Positions 7,847-17,175 are shown, counted from the stretch's first letter. The stretch is 64,000 nt of DNA from JBBSBY01 sp038250835 (GCA_038250835.1 JBBSBY010000008.1:1-64000), one strand, 5' to 3'. Program-made: numbers and translations. Notes: generated by a model not told the origin, from the letters alone.

Positions 7847-10504
7847 TCATTGCCGGTTCAGTGACTGCATTTTTATCAAGCCCTGCGATAATCCCTCGGC
7901 TTTAGCCGCAAGCTCAGCTTGTCGATTCCTTTGCTTAGTCACGGCTTCTTCGCTCGCTTTTTCCATAAAGTTGGAATTGGAAAGCTTCTTATTCACCGAA
8001 TCCAAATCTTTGTTGATTTTGACCAATTCTTTGGTCAATCTGGCGATTTCAGCGGCAGGGTCAATGATGCCCTGGAGCGGCACGTACACCCCGGTTTCGC
8101 CCACTACGGCCGTAGCCGCCATTTTAGGTGGTTCAAAGCCGACTTTTTGAAGCTGATAATCACTTGTTTTAGCCAATGATTGAATTATTTCCTCAGCGCT
8201 TTTCACCAATTCGCTTTCACCGCTTGAACCCGGGATTATAATTACCGGCAGAGCTTTACCGGGAGAAATGTTCATTTCCGCTCGAATATTTCTAACTGCG
8301 CTGATGATACCCATTATCGTCGTCATCCGGCGCTCCGCCTCTTCGTTTATAAGACTTTCATTCACCTCCGGATACGTTTCCGCAAGTAAGCTGAAATGAT
8401 CGGAATTTAGTTTGGAGGCGATTTCTTCCGTTATAAAAGGGATGAAGGGATGCAGAAGCTTCATTATTGAATTGAGGCAATGTTTCAGCACCGCGGCGCT
8501 TTGCTCGGCTTCCGGAGAGCCTTGACGGTTCAGAGGTATCTTGGCCAACTCGATGCTCCAATCACAGAATTCATGCCAGGTGAAGTGATAGAGATGCTGA
8601 GCGGCTTCATTAAAGTTGTAATCTTCCAAGGCGGAACGTACTTCTTTGATCGTTCGATTTAGCCTGGAAAGGATCCACTTCTCTGGGAGAGATAGCTTGT
8701 CGGGGTCCACACTCATAGAAGATGGTTGCGCAACGTAAGGCAAAGCGAACCTTGCAGCGTTCCACAGTTTGTTCATGAAATTGCGATAACCTTCGATTCT
8801 AGATTCCGAGAGTCGGATATCCCGCCCCTGCGCCGCTAAGGCCGCCAGAGTGAACCTGAACGCGTCAGTTCCGAATTTATCCATCACCTTTAACGGATCA
8901 ATAACATTGCCCAACGATTTGGACATTTTCTTACCATGTTCATCGCGGACCAGCGCATGAATGTACACATCCTTGAAAGGAACGTCATTCATGAATTTAA
9001 GACCCATCATCATCATCCGAGCGACCCAGAAAAACAGGATATCAAAGCCGGTTACAAGGGCGGATGTAGGATAAAACGTATACAAAAGCTTTGTTTCATC
9101 AGGCCACCCCATGGTCGAGAACGGCCAGAGAGCTGATGAGAACCAGGTGTCAAGCACATCAGTGTCTCTTACCAAACGCGACCCTTTACATTTTGAGCAT
9201 TCCTTGGGCTCTGAACGGGCAACCAGCACTTCACCGCAATCCTCACAAGTCCAGGCGGGTATTCTATGGCCCCACCAGATTTGTCTCGAAACACACCAAT
9301 CGCGGATATTGTTCATCCATTCATAGTAGGTTTTCGTCCAATGCTCAGGCACAATCCGGGTCCGACCGTCTTCCACCGCCTTCAGAGCTTCCGCGGCCAA
9401 CGGCCCTACTTTGACGAACCACTGCTTGGATATGAGGGGCTCCACAACTTCTTTGCATCGATAACATTTGCCCAGCCCCACTTTGTAAGGGTCTATTCCC
9501 GCCAAATAGCCCTTCTCAGACAGTTCATCAACAATGGCTTTGCGGCACTGGTACCGATCCATACCGGCAAAGTGTATACCGTTTTCGTTGATGCGACCGT
9601 TGGAATCCATTATCGTCACGTGATCTAAGTTGTGACGAGCGGCAATGTCGAAGTCGGTCATATCGTGAGAGGGCGTGATTTTGAGAGCCCCTGTCCCGAA
9701 ATCCATTGCCACTATGGGATCGCCCACTATCCTTAGCTTACGTCCCACCAACGGCAACAACGCATATTTACCGATAAGGTGTTTATATCGCTCATCGCTG
9801 GGATTGACTGCTACTCCGGTGTCGCCCAACATGGTTTCAGGGCGAGTAGTGGCGACAATCAAACTTTCGTCGGAATCCTCCAGGGAATATCGAATGAGCC
9901 AAAGATTGCCAGCCGCGTCTTCATGTTCAACTTCAAGATCGGACAAGGCCGTATGGCATCTGGGACACCAATTTACTATGTAATCACCTTTGTAAATGAG
10001 CCCCTCTTCATAAAGCCTGACAAACACTTCACGGACTGCTTTGGATAAGCCCTCGTCCATGGTGAAGCGCTCCCTATCCCAATCACATGCGCATCCGAGA
10101 CGTTTAAGCTGGTTGATTATCACTCCGCCCGAATGTTCTTTCCAGGTCCAGACTCGTTCCACGAATTTATCTCGACCGAGATCAGCCCTACTTAGTCCTT
10201 CTTCAGCCAGTTGGCGCTCGACGACGTTTTGTGTGGCAATTCCGGCGTGATCCATGCCGGGCATCCACAACGTATTGAAGCCTTTCATGCGATGATAACG
10301 TATGAGAATATCCTGTAAGGTATTGTTAAGGGCATGCCCCATGTGCAAAGATCCGGTTACATTAGGTGGGGGGATGACTATGGAATATTCTTTTCCGGTT
10401 TTATTCTCATCTGCGTGAAAGAGTTTATTATCGAGCCAGTGGGCGTACCATTTGGTTTCAATTTCGGTCGGTTCGTACGCTTTGGGCAAAAGATCTTGAC
10501 CCAT
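7847..10504 (-). CDS. valS: Valyl-tRNA synthetase
   Basis: A class I aminoacyl-tRNA synthetase charging tRNA-Val. The HIGH signature appears as PPPNVTGSLHMGHA near residue 50 and the KMSKS loop as GKKMSKSLGNVIDP. The editing domain includes TTRPETMLGDTGVAVNP. The C-terminus carries the valine-enzyme coiled-coil tail (EIARLTKELVKINKDLDSV). The start is set at the ATG at 10504, which has GAGGTG about 8 nt upstream. A longer in-frame start at 10531 would add nine unconserved residues. About 885 residues is normal for the family. No T-box leader is seen upstream. Confidence 0.97.
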   Translation of the reverse strand: MGQDLLPKAYEPTEIETKWYAHWLDNKLFHADENKTGKEYSIVIPPPNVTGSLHMGHALNNTLQDILIRYHRMKGFNTLWMPGMDHAGIATQNVVERQLAEEGLSRADLGRDKFVERVWTWKEHSGGVIINQLKRLGCACDWDRERFTMDEGLSKAVREVFVRLYEEGLIYKGDYIVNWCPRCHTALSDLEVEHEDAAGNLWLIRYSLEDSDESLIVATTRPETMLGDTGVAVNPSDERYKHLIGKYALLPLVGRKLRIVGDPIVAMDFGTGALKITPSHDMTDFDIAARHNLDHVTIMDSNGRINENGIHFAGMDRYQCRKAIVDELSEKGYLAGIDPYKVGLGKCYRCKEVVEPLISKQWFVKVGPLAAEALKAVEDGRTRIVPEHWTKTYYEWMNNIRDWCVSRQIWWGHRIPAWTCEDCGEVLVARSEPKECSKCKGSRLVRDTDVLDTWFSSALWPFSTMGWPDETKLLYTFYPTSALVTGFDILFFWVARMMMMGLKFMNDVPFKDVYIHALVRDEHGKKMSKSLGNVIDPLKVMDKFGTDAFRFTLAALAAQGRDIRLSESRIEGYRNFMNKLWNAARFALPYVAQPSSMSVDPDKLSLPEKWILSRLNRTIKEVRSALEDYNFNEAAQHLYHFTWHEFCDWSIELAKIPLNRQGSPEAEQSAAVLKHCLNSIMKLLHPFIPFITEEIASKLNSDHFSLLAETYPEVNESLINEEAERRMTTIMGIISAVRNIRAEMNISPGKALPVIIIPGSSGESELVKSAEEIIQSLAKTSDYQLQKVGFEPPKMAATAVVGETGVYVPLQGIIDPAAEIARLTKELVKINKDLDSVNKKLSNSNFMEKASEEAVTKQRNRQAELAAKAEGLSQGLIKMQSLNRQ

Positions 10505-10552
10505 ATATAAGCACCTCATTTTGTCATACATGTGCGGTTATAATAATTCTCG

Positions 10553-10746
10553 AAGTAATCACGGATCGCGTGAGTATCTTCAATCGTGGCTATCGGAGTT
10601 ACTTTAAGCTATAAAGCTTCGTTATGCATGCAAAGATTGCGTCGTCATGCCGACGCAAAGCCGGCATCCAGGAAAACTGGGTCCCTGCCTTCGCTGGGAC
10701 GACAGGCAAAAGACTTGATTCGACAGAACTTTCGAGAAATCCTATA
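10553..10746. repeat. Dispersed intergenic repeat, copy A
   Basis: About 194 bp, matching copy B (11005-11204) along its whole length. It opens with AGTAATCACGGAT and contains AAAGCTTCGT near its middle. Its second half is an imperfect inverted repeat (GTCATGCCGACGC ... GCATCCAGG / CTGGGTCCCTGCCTTCGC ... GACGAC), and it closes with GAGAAATCCTATA. The second half resembles the widespread proteobacterial elements whose arms read GTCATTCC...GAATCCAG. It probably folds into a long hairpin when transcribed. Confidence 0.75.
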
Positions 10747-11004
10747 GTTTAGTTTTTGTAACCGGTCGAGTAATTGCTCCGCCTGGAGTTCAGTGGATTG
10801 CGTCAAAGCGGAGACACGAGCAATCCGGTTCAGGCAATCGCTTACTATATCACCGCTGAAACTGTTAAAACAAGTGAATTTTGGGCGTAAGGGTATGAAC
10901 TGCTTGGTTTTTGATGGAAAGTTCGTAAACTGTAATCGAGTTTTGTCCAACTCGTGCTCGTAGGTTGATATTTTATCGATGAGAACATTCTGCAGCGGTT
11001 CTCA
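10747..11004 (-). other. Segment between repeat copies with a possible gene relic
   Basis: Between the two repeats lies a minus-strand frame that is open from about 10950 into copy A. It reads LTQSTELQAEQLLDRLQKL, which looks like real amphipathic coding sequence. It has no good ribosome binding site and its C-terminus is translated repeat DNA. It may be the remnant of a disrupted gene. I cannot assign a family, and it may also be chance. Confidence 0.2.
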
Positions 11005-11204
11005 AAAGCAATCACGGATACAATGATAGTATCTTCAATTAGTCGCTTATCCGGGTCACTTAAAGCTCCAAAGCTTCGTCAAGCATTGAGAGCTAATTAT
11101 CGTCACGCCGGCGCAAGCTGGAATCCAGGAAAATCTGGGTCCCTGCTTCCGTTGGGACGACGGGTAAGAGCTTTTATTCTACAGAACTTTGGAGAAATCC
11201 TATA
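11005..11204. repeat. Dispersed intergenic repeat, copy B
   Basis: About 200 bp in the same orientation as copy A. Shared blocks include AATCACGGAT, AGTATCTTCAAT, AAAGCTTCGT, ATCCAGGAAAA, CTGGGTCCCTGC, GGGACGACGGG, ACAGAACTTT and GAGAAATCCTATA. Partial copies of its left half occur at 42615-42703 and 45413-45447, and a degenerate copy of its right half at 17176-17258. It lies upstream of the PaaK-like gene. Confidence 0.75.
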
Positions 11205-11324
11205 TCCGGTTGCGCGCAGACACTAACCCCCTAAGCCCCCTTATCAGTACGCCATGAATGCTCGTCGCTGAGTTAATTTTTTATTTTCGGCCAAAAGATG
11301 TATTAAGTTCTTTTTTGATAGTCG

Positions 11325-11352
11325 TTGAACTGCATAAAGGCGTAAGTATATC
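11325..11352 (+). promoter_or_regulatory. Candidate sigma-70 promoter for the PaaK-like gene
   Basis: TTGAAC (11325-11330), a 16-nt spacer, then TATATC (11347-11352). It lies about 100 nt before the start codon at 11460. The match to consensus is moderate and other AT-rich pairs exist nearby, so this is tentative. Confidence 0.3.
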
Positions 11353-11459
11353 AATAATGAATCCGGCAGTATCTACCCAAATTGGATAGTATAAGTGATT
11401 ATTTGGCAAACCTGAGAGTTACCGATTACTAAGTTCACACCAACCGATCAGGAGGCAGC

Positions 11460-12734
11460 ATGGAGCGATTAGACCGTAATTCCGGAATATTGTATCCGGA
11501 AGAGTCTTTTTCCTACGAGGAGAGGCGGCAATTTCAGAACGCGTGGGTGAAGGAAATTGTTGAGCACGCCTATTCGGCCGGAACGCCCTTAAAAGACGCT
11601 ATGGCCGCAAAGGGCATAAAGCCGGCAGATTTTAAATCGCTCGATGATCTGTCTCATATTCCGGTTACCAGGAAATCGGACCTGGTGGAATTTCAAAAGG
11701 AAACGCCGCCATTCGGAGGATACGTAACCGTTCCCAAATCAGATTTGTTACGCATACATCAATCACCCGGTCCCATTTATGATCCTGTCGGTAAGGTCGC
11801 CGATTATTGGCGCTGGAAAACAGCGCTGTACTCGGTCGGCATCAGACCCGGCGATCTTGTAATTAATACATTTGCTTACCATCTTACGCCTGCAGGGCAC
11901 ATGTTTGAAGAAGGGGTGTCCGAGCTTGGAGGCGTGATTATTCCTACAGGAGTCGGCAACACTGAAATTCAAGCGGAATTGTTAAGAAATTTGCAGGTGT
12001 CCGGTTATATCGGCACCCCGAGTTTTTTGATTTCCATCTTGAAAAAAGCCGAAGAAGTGGGAATAAGCATAAAAGATGATTGCAATTTGCAGGTGGCGTT
12101 TTTGCTTGCGGAAATGCTGCCTGATTCCTTAAGAAAGCGTTTCAACGACGAATTCGGTATTCTTGGCAGGCAATCATACGGCACCGCGGACGTGGGATGT
12201 ATCTCCTATGAATGCCCGGTTGTCGAGGGAATGCACATTCACTATGATCGAGTCGTGGAGATTCTTGATCCGGCAACCGGCGCCGCAATGCCGCTTGGAG
12301 AACCCGGTGAAGTAGTGGTCACCTGCAACAATCGAATTTATCCTTTGGTCCGTTTCGGCACGGGAGATTTGTCTTCAATTGTGGAAACCGAATGCGAATG
12401 CGGCAGAACCGGCCTGAAACTAACAAGGATTATGGGCAGGGTCGACCAGTTGACCAAGATAAAAGGAATGTTTGTTCATCCTTCACAGATCCAAAAAGTT
12501 TTGGATTCATTCCCAGAGATTACCGCAGGCAGATTGCTTGTTGAACGCCCCGGAGACCAAGACGTGATGACTCTGGAAATCGAAGTCAATGGCCCCCCCT
12601 CCGAAGGATTTATCCAAAAGGTTGAAACATCGTTACGGGAAACGGCTAAGTTACGCGGAAACGTTAAAATATTACCTACGGATACATTGACGGATGGGCA
12701 CAAAATTATCGAAGACGCTCGAAAATGGGATTAA
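11460..12734 (+). CDS. Phenylacetate-CoA ligase-like adenylate-forming enzyme (PaaK family)
   Basis: A 424-residue ANL-superfamily enzyme of the PaaK type, which activates an aryl or acyl acid to its CoA thioester via an adenylate. Diagnostic stretches are TRKSDLVEFQKETPPFGG near the N-terminus, SYGTADVGCISYEC (the adenine/carboxylate loop region), VRFGTGDLS (the hinge Asp region) and the small C-terminal domain with GRVDQLTKIKGMFVHPSQI. An AGGAGG ribosome binding site precedes the ATG. It is monocistronic between a repeat-rich gap and convergent cytochrome genes. The substrate could be phenylacetate or another aromatic acid. Benzoyl-CoA-reductase-like genes 17 kb away make an aromatic substrate plausible but unproven. 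Confidence 0.85.
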   Translation: MERLDRNSGILYPEESFSYEERRQFQNAWVKEIVEHAYSAGTPLKDAMAAKGIKPADFKSLDDLSHIPVTRKSDLVEFQKETPPFGGYVTVPKSDLLRIHQSPGPIYDPVGKVADYWRWKTALYSVGIRPGDLVINTFAYHLTPAGHMFEEGVSELGGVIIPTGVGNTEIQAELLRNLQVSGYIGTPSFLISILKKAEEVGISIKDDCNLQVAFLLAEMLPDSLRKRFNDEFGILGRQSYGTADVGCISYECPVVEGMHIHYDRVVEILDPATGAAMPLGEPGEVVVTCNNRIYPLVRFGTGDLSSIVETECECGRTGLKLTRIMGRVDQLTKIKGMFVHPSQIQKVLDSFPEITAGRLLVERPGDQDVMTLEIEVNGPPSEGFIQKVETSLRETAKLRGNVKILPTDTLTDGHKIIEDARKWD

Positions 12735-12768
12735 TTTGTTTGGCTAATCAATTTGTTTAAACGCTGCA

Positions 12769-12791
12769 GGCGTCCCGGATTCAAGGACGCC
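12769..12791 (+). terminator. Hairpin after the PaaK-like gene
   Basis: GGCGTCC (12769-12775) and GGACGCC (12785-12791) form a perfect 7-bp stem with a 9-nt loop, 34 nt after the stop codon. No T-run follows, so if it terminates it is not a classical intrinsic terminator. It could serve as a 3' stabiliser. Confidence 0.35.
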
Positions 12792-12877
12792 CGCCGTGAC
12801 AAACAACGCTTTTGATGCGGCTCAGGTTGAACTTGAGTCGCATTTGGCGCTACGTTTCACATTTCAATCCGAATGGA

Positions 12878-14542
12878 TTAGGCGTGGCCATGATCGTCAT
12901 GATCCGACTTGAGGCCGTACCCGGTGATAATCGCTTTAAAGTTTTCCCCGATGGTCTCACCTGTTGTCGCAAGGTAAATATGAGCCACAAGGAACGCCGC
13001 AAACAAGCCGCCTAAGATAAAGTGAATTATCGCGACCACCGACATTCCGCCCAAGACGTTCACCACTCCCTGGAAAGATTCGGGATACATGTACAACAAT
13101 CCGCTGAGCAGAAGTATCGGCAACAAAATAGCCTGAAATTGTAAATACGCGATTTTCTGCAACGGATTGAACTTATTAGTTTCAGACGGAGCATACGGGT
13201 GTGGCTCATGTTTGAAAATGCCGTATCCGTAGAACTTGGCTTGTTTGATCATACCACCCGGTATTTCCCCTTTTCTGGGAATATAATGTCTGATTCTACC
13301 GGTGACGAGGTTGTAAATCAGCCAAACTCCAAAAAAAACAACAGTCAACCAGCCGAACCAATTGTGCGTGTTGACCGCCCAATGAAACCACCCGGGGAAC
13401 CATTCCGGCCAGTGGAGGATAACACCCGTGATAATCAGCATGACAATACACAAGGCTTGCACCCAATGCCAAATTCTCTCGATCAGGGGGTGAAGCAGTA
13501 TTTTCTCTTCAGGTAAATCGATCGGGCCTTTGCGGCGAGTTAGAATGCGCATTCCGCCATGAAGAATCGGCAGAGCAAACGGAGCGATAAACGCCAAAAT
13601 TATAATGGTATCAAGAGCCGGTATTCGGTTGGCGCCGATCACATATCCGAACTTCTTAAGAACCTCGCCGTTGATGAATCTAGTCAGACTAATATAGGAC
13701 CAGAAACCTTTATATTCAGGCTTCTCCTCGGATAAAATTGTTTTCCTTGCGTGGCAAGCTTCGCAATTGGCGGAGTGTTGTTTCACTGTTGCGATGAAGT
13801 GAACACCGGGTTCCTTACCGGCGTGGCAAAGCATGCAGTCCAAGTTTCTTAGATGTATATCGGCCGCATAGAGATTTTTATGGCCTTTGGCGGGATCCAA
13901 TGCATAGGCTTTATGGCAGTCCACGCATGCTTTGCGTTTAAATTCATTGCCGTAAAACTCTTTACCTTTTCCATAGTGAACATCGTGACATCCGATGCAG
14001 CCCAGCCCTTTTGCGGCTGCAATGTCGCCGTGAGCGCTTTGCTTGATGTTCTCAACCGATTCATCGTGGCATTCTTTACAGTTAACGGCGCCTAGTCTTT
14101 GCTTGTGAGGTATTTCGGCAATACCTGTGTGACAAGTCACGCAAGTTGTGTCCGCGTGAACGCCGGCGGCAAATTTCTCCGCATCAATTGAGAGATTCAG
14201 ATCTCCCATGATGAATTTTGGCTTTGGTCTAGCGGGAGGCGCATTTTCATCCACAACCACCTGATCCGCCAATTCTTCTTTTGATAGTTTAAGAATATCA
14301 GGATTGTGACAATCCATGCACGAGGAATTCGGAAGATCTTCAGACGGCTTAACCTCTTCCGTTGAGGCGGCTTCAGCCGAGTCATCGTTTTGCGCCGGCG
14401 CAGCTTGTGATTCTGACGGAGGATTTGGGTCCTGAGCAAAGGTAGGGATTCCGTAATACAATGAGAATGTCAATGCGACGCAGGCAAACGCGATAACAGG
14501 CGCCCATTTCCATTTTTCAGCAATGGGGGCTTTGCTGTTCAT
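12878..14542 (-). CDS. Multiheme cytochrome c fused to b561-type membrane cytochrome
   Basis: A 554-residue protein. An N-terminal membrane anchor/signal (residues 13-35) leads to a Pro/Glu-rich linker and a periplasmic domain with seven CxxCH heme motifs (CMDCH, CVTCH, CKECH, CIGCH, CVDCH, CMLCH, CEACH) between about residues 74 and 275. About five membrane helices follow from residue 315 to 530, with His-containing segments RIWHWVQ, NTHNWFGW and HIYLAT that resemble formate dehydrogenase gamma or Ni/Fe-hydrogenase cytochrome b subunits. The likely role is electron transfer between the menaquinone pool and periplasmic c-type cytochromes. The tetraheme cytochrome c3 gene directly upstream is a plausible partner. 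Confidence 0.85.
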   Translation of the reverse strand: MNSKAPIAEKWKWAPVIAFACVALTFSLYYGIPTFAQDPNPPSESQAAPAQNDDSAEAASTEEVKPSEDLPNSSCMDCHNPDILKLSKEELADQVVVDENAPPARPKPKFIMGDLNLSIDAEKFAAGVHADTTCVTCHTGIAEIPHKQRLGAVNCKECHDESVENIKQSAHGDIAAAKGLGCIGCHDVHYGKGKEFYGNEFKRKACVDCHKAYALDPAKGHKNLYAADIHLRNLDCMLCHAGKEPGVHFIATVKQHSANCEACHARKTILSEEKPEYKGFWSYISLTRFINGEVLKKFGYVIGANRIPALDTIIILAFIAPFALPILHGGMRILTRRKGPIDLPEEKILLHPLIERIWHWVQALCIVMLIITGVILHWPEWFPGWFHWAVNTHNWFGWLTVVFFGVWLIYNLVTGRIRHYIPRKGEIPGGMIKQAKFYGYGIFKHEPHPYAPSETNKFNPLQKIAYLQFQAILLPILLLSGLLYMYPESFQGVVNVLGGMSVVAIIHFILGGLFAAFLVAHIYLATTGETIGENFKAIITGYGLKSDHDDHGHA

Positions 14543-14783
14543 TTAGACGCTCCTTCCAACGAACTTTACAAAATAACTAACCGTCAGCGCTGATTATCCG
14601 AGCATAAAAAACGCCATAGGATTGCTAAGCATAACAACAAGACGGCACGCAACTGCGCCGAAGATTGAAAACTTTTACAAAATGTTTGGTGAAGAATACT
14701 GTTTTGTACCCGTAAAAGCAGCCCAGGTCAAGCATTAAATCTGCAATGAAAGCGTAGAACCGGATCAGAAGAAAGCCAATAAA

Positions 14784-14806
14784 AAAGCCCCCAGGCAGGG
14801 GGCTTT
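14784..14806 (-). terminator. Intrinsic terminator of the cytochrome c3 gene
   Basis: AAAGCCCCC (14784-14792) and GGGGGCTTT (14798-14806) form a 9-bp stem with a 5-nt loop. Read on the minus strand the stem is followed by TTTTTT, the textbook layout. It lies 27 nt after the c3 stop codon and separates it from the downstream multiheme cytochrome gene. Confidence 0.85.
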
Positions 14807-14832
14807 ATCTCGCAAAAAAAATTGAGGCGACT

Positions 14833-15261
14833 CTACTTGTCTTTTTTGGGATGGCACTTAGCGCAAGCGGTGGGTCCGCCTTTCTTCTTCTCTTTTTTGA
14901 GCTTTTTGTGACAGCCCACGCAGGAAGAGTGATCCGCCGAGCCATGAAACGCTGCGTACAATTTGACTGTTTTGCCGTCGGCTTCCAATTTGTGGCAAGC
15001 TGAACATTTCTTGACTTCCTGACCTTCTTTCCAGACATTCTGGCCGTCTTTAAATTCATGATGACAATCAGTGCATTTCAAATCTTTGTGGGCCTTGTGC
15101 TCAAAGGTCACCGGAGTTTGTTTCATTTTTGTGAAAACATCTTTGAAGTCCAGAACAATTGGTTTATCCGGCGCTTTGGTTTCCGCGTACGACAAAGTAA
15201 ATACGGCTAAACAAGCGGTTGCGATTGTGAGAGCAATTAGAATATTTCCCTTGCGCTTCAT
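14833..15261 (-). CDS. Periplasmic tetraheme cytochrome c3 (class III)
   Basis: A 142-residue preprotein with a Sec signal peptide (MKRKGNILIALTIATACL ... SYA, cleavage near residue 26). The mature part is Lys-rich and has four heme motifs: CTDCHH, CSACH, CVGCH and CAKCH. Additional His residues (VTFEHKAHKD, AAFHG) fit bis-His ligation. Class III cytochromes c3 accept electrons from periplasmic hydrogenases or formate dehydrogenases in sulfate-reducing and syntrophic bacteria and pass them to membrane complexes. A GAGGAGG ribosome binding site precedes the ATG. A strong terminator follows. A hydrogenase maturation protease gene lies immediately upstream. Confidence 0.92.
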   Translation of the reverse strand: MKRKGNILIALTIATACLAVFTLSYAETKAPDKPIVLDFKDVFTKMKQTPVTFEHKAHKDLKCTDCHHEFKDGQNVWKEGQEVKKCSACHKLEADGKTVKLYAAFHGSADHSSCVGCHKKLKKEKKKGGPTACAKCHPKKDK

Positions 15262-15314
15262 CTAGGCCTCCTCTGAACAATATGCTTATGCAGCCGAATA
15301 ATCGGCAGACTACC

Positions 15315-15328
15315 TTATAAGCTTATAA
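15315..15328. promoter_or_regulatory. 14-bp perfect palindrome upstream of cytochrome c3
   Basis: TTATAAGCTTATAA, 54-67 nt before the c3 start codon. A second small hairpin, GCCGA-TTAT-TCGGC, lies between it and the gene. The palindrome could be an operator or overlap the -10 region (TATAAG on the minus strand). No regulator is identified. Confidence 0.3.
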
Positions 15329-15345
15329 TTTAGCACAATCGCTAC

Positions 15346-15843
15346 TTATGATTCAAACTTTTTTTTGGGAGTTAGGCCCATTGTGTTGAGTTCATCCAGC
15401 ACCAGTTTTACCAGTTCATCCATTTTGGAGGCTATTGCCGGCGTCAATTCGATACCATAGGGCGTAATGTCCGCAGGTTGGATACCTATTACGACAACGG
15501 ATTTCGGAGCCTTATCCAGTAGTCCGCATAAATTTAAGGATTCGATCAAATCACTATCATGGGCGGATTGTTTTGCGCGGAGACCCTTGGGGAGATCATC
15601 TCTTTCCAATCTATAAATTGATCCCGGAGCGCCGTCTCCCAAAACTGCGTCCACAACCACAAGATGGTCTGTTTGTTGTATTGTGGACATTAGCCACAAA
15701 CCTTGGGTCCCGCCGTCAACGACTTTAACGTTTTGGGGGAAATCATAGTCGGCCAGAAGCTTTTCAACAACCCTCACCCCTACGCCTTCATCCTTAAGGA
15801 GGATGTTACCCACACCGAGCACCACTACACGATCTTGATCCAT
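15346..15843 (-). CDS. Hydrogenase maturation protease (HycI/HyaD family)
   Basis: A 165-residue endopeptidase family member. These proteases cleave the C-terminal tail of the large NiFe-hydrogenase subunit after nickel insertion. The conserved motifs are VLGVGNILLKDEGVGV (the nickel-sensing Glu/Asp region), VVDGGTQGL and VVVDAV, with HDSDL near the middle. The C-terminus has a short lysine-rich tail. No hydrogenase structural gene is in the window, so its target is encoded elsewhere. Its place beside a cytochrome c3 gene suggests a periplasmic hydrogenase as client, which is an inference. Confidence 0.9.
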   Translation of the reverse strand: MDQDRVVVLGVGNILLKDEGVGVRVVEKLLADYDFPQNVKVVDGGTQGLWLMSTIQQTDHLVVVDAVLGDGAPGSIYRLERDDLPKGLRAKQSAHDSDLIESLNLCGLLDKAPKSVVVIGIQPADITPYGIELTPAIASKMDELVKLVLDELNTMGLTPKKKFES

Positions 15844-15912
15844 AATCTCCTGCGCAAAAATTTAAAAATCAATCACTTTTCAAAAGATTGTTGTTTCAGC
15901 CAGTTCCAAAGA

Positions 15913-17010
15913 TCACCTGCGCCTGGAAAAAAAAGTCTTTTTTTTAGAACCGACTTCCACGTTTTTCAGTTCGGCAAGCTGCCTCAATAGATTCTCTTCT
16001 TCTTTGGACACCGACTGCGGAGTTTCGATATAGGTGATTACCATTAAATCGCCTCTGCCCCGACTTCGTAAATGAGGTATTCCTTTGCCGCTGATACGAA
16101 AATCTTGTCCGGATTGTGTTCCCTTTGGAATTGTAAGTTTATCATCGCCTTCCAATGTCGGTATATCGATCTCGGCCCCCAAGACTGCCTGGGTATAGTT
16201 TATCGGAACCATAACTATGACGTCGTCATCCTGGCGCTGAAAGCGTTCATGTTGCTCTACATGTAGAAAAACGTACAGATCGCCCGGGGGAGCGCCCAGA
16301 TCACCAGCCTCTCCTTCATTAGTCAGACGCAGTCGAGAGCCCGTATCGACACCAGGGGGAATCTTGATGGAAAGTGTTTTGGGTGTGAGAACACGGCCAA
16401 TACCACGACACGTTTCGCAAGGAGAAGTAATGATTGTGCCGCTGCCCTGACAGTTCGGGCAAGTCGTGCTTATTGTGAAAAATCCTTGGGATCTGGTGAC
16501 CTGTCCTCTGCCGTTACAGGTTGAGCAAACTTCGGGACGCGAACCTTCTTTAGCGCCGCTACCGGCGCACGTGCGGCAAGTCTCGTGCTTTGAGATGTCG
16601 ATTTCCATCTCTTTGCCGAAAGCCGCGTCCATAAAACTGATATTTAAATCATAACGCAGGTCCGCTCCACGTCTAACGGTGTTTCTGCGAGCACCACGAG
16701 CCCCAAAACCGAAGAATTCTTCAAAAATGTCGCCGAAAGACGAAAAAATATCGTCAAAGTCACGGAAACCGCGGTACCCCGACTGTTGTAAGCCGGCATG
16801 ACCAAAACGATCATAAACCTGGCGTTTTTCCTGATTGCTCAACACCTCGTAAGCTTCTGCGGCTTCCTTGAACCTTTCTTCAGCCTCGTCGTCACCTTTG
16901 TTGCGATCCGGGTGATACTTCAGCGCAAGTGTTCGGTAGGATTTCTTGATTTCTTCACCTGAAGCGCTCCTGGTAACCTCGAGCACTTCATAATAGTCTC
17001 GTTTTGTCAT
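15913..17010 (-). CDS. dnaJ: DnaJ, Hsp40 co-chaperone
   Basis: A 365-residue type I J-protein: J domain at residues 1-70 with the HPD motif (KYHPDRNKG), Gly/Phe-rich linker (FGDIFEEFFGFGARGARR), four CxxCxGxG zinc-binding repeats (CRTCAGSG, CSTCNGRG, CPNCQGSG, CETCRGIG) and the C-terminal substrate-binding domains (KIPPGVDTGSRLRL). It stimulates DnaK ATPase in protein folding. No dnaK or grpE is adjacent. The C-terminal tail ends in KKKTFFSRRR. Confidence 0.95.
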   Translation of the reverse strand: MTKRDYYEVLEVTRSASGEEIKKSYRTLALKYHPDRNKGDDEAEERFKEAAEAYEVLSNQEKRQVYDRFGHAGLQQSGYRGFRDFDDIFSSFGDIFEEFFGFGARGARRNTVRRGADLRYDLNISFMDAAFGKEMEIDISKHETCRTCAGSGAKEGSRPEVCSTCNGRGQVTRSQGFFTISTTCPNCQGSGTIITSPCETCRGIGRVLTPKTLSIKIPPGVDTGSRLRLTNEGEAGDLGAPPGDLYVFLHVEQHERFQRQDDDVIVMVPINYTQAVLGAEIDIPTLEGDDKLTIPKGTQSGQDFRISGKGIPHLRSRGRGDLMVITYIETPQSVSKEEENLLRQLAELKNVEVGSKKKTFFSRRR

Positions 17011-17175
17011 CTCTAATTCCGGATAGAGTAATCGATCTAATGATTCAAATAAATCATATGTACACGATCTCTATGATGTCACCCCTCTGGGGTGTTTTTT
17101 CTTTAAAAAGCAAGTTAGCCGGCAGGCGCCAATTTGATCCTATCAGGGCTATCGACGTCATTAAAGCGTACGATT

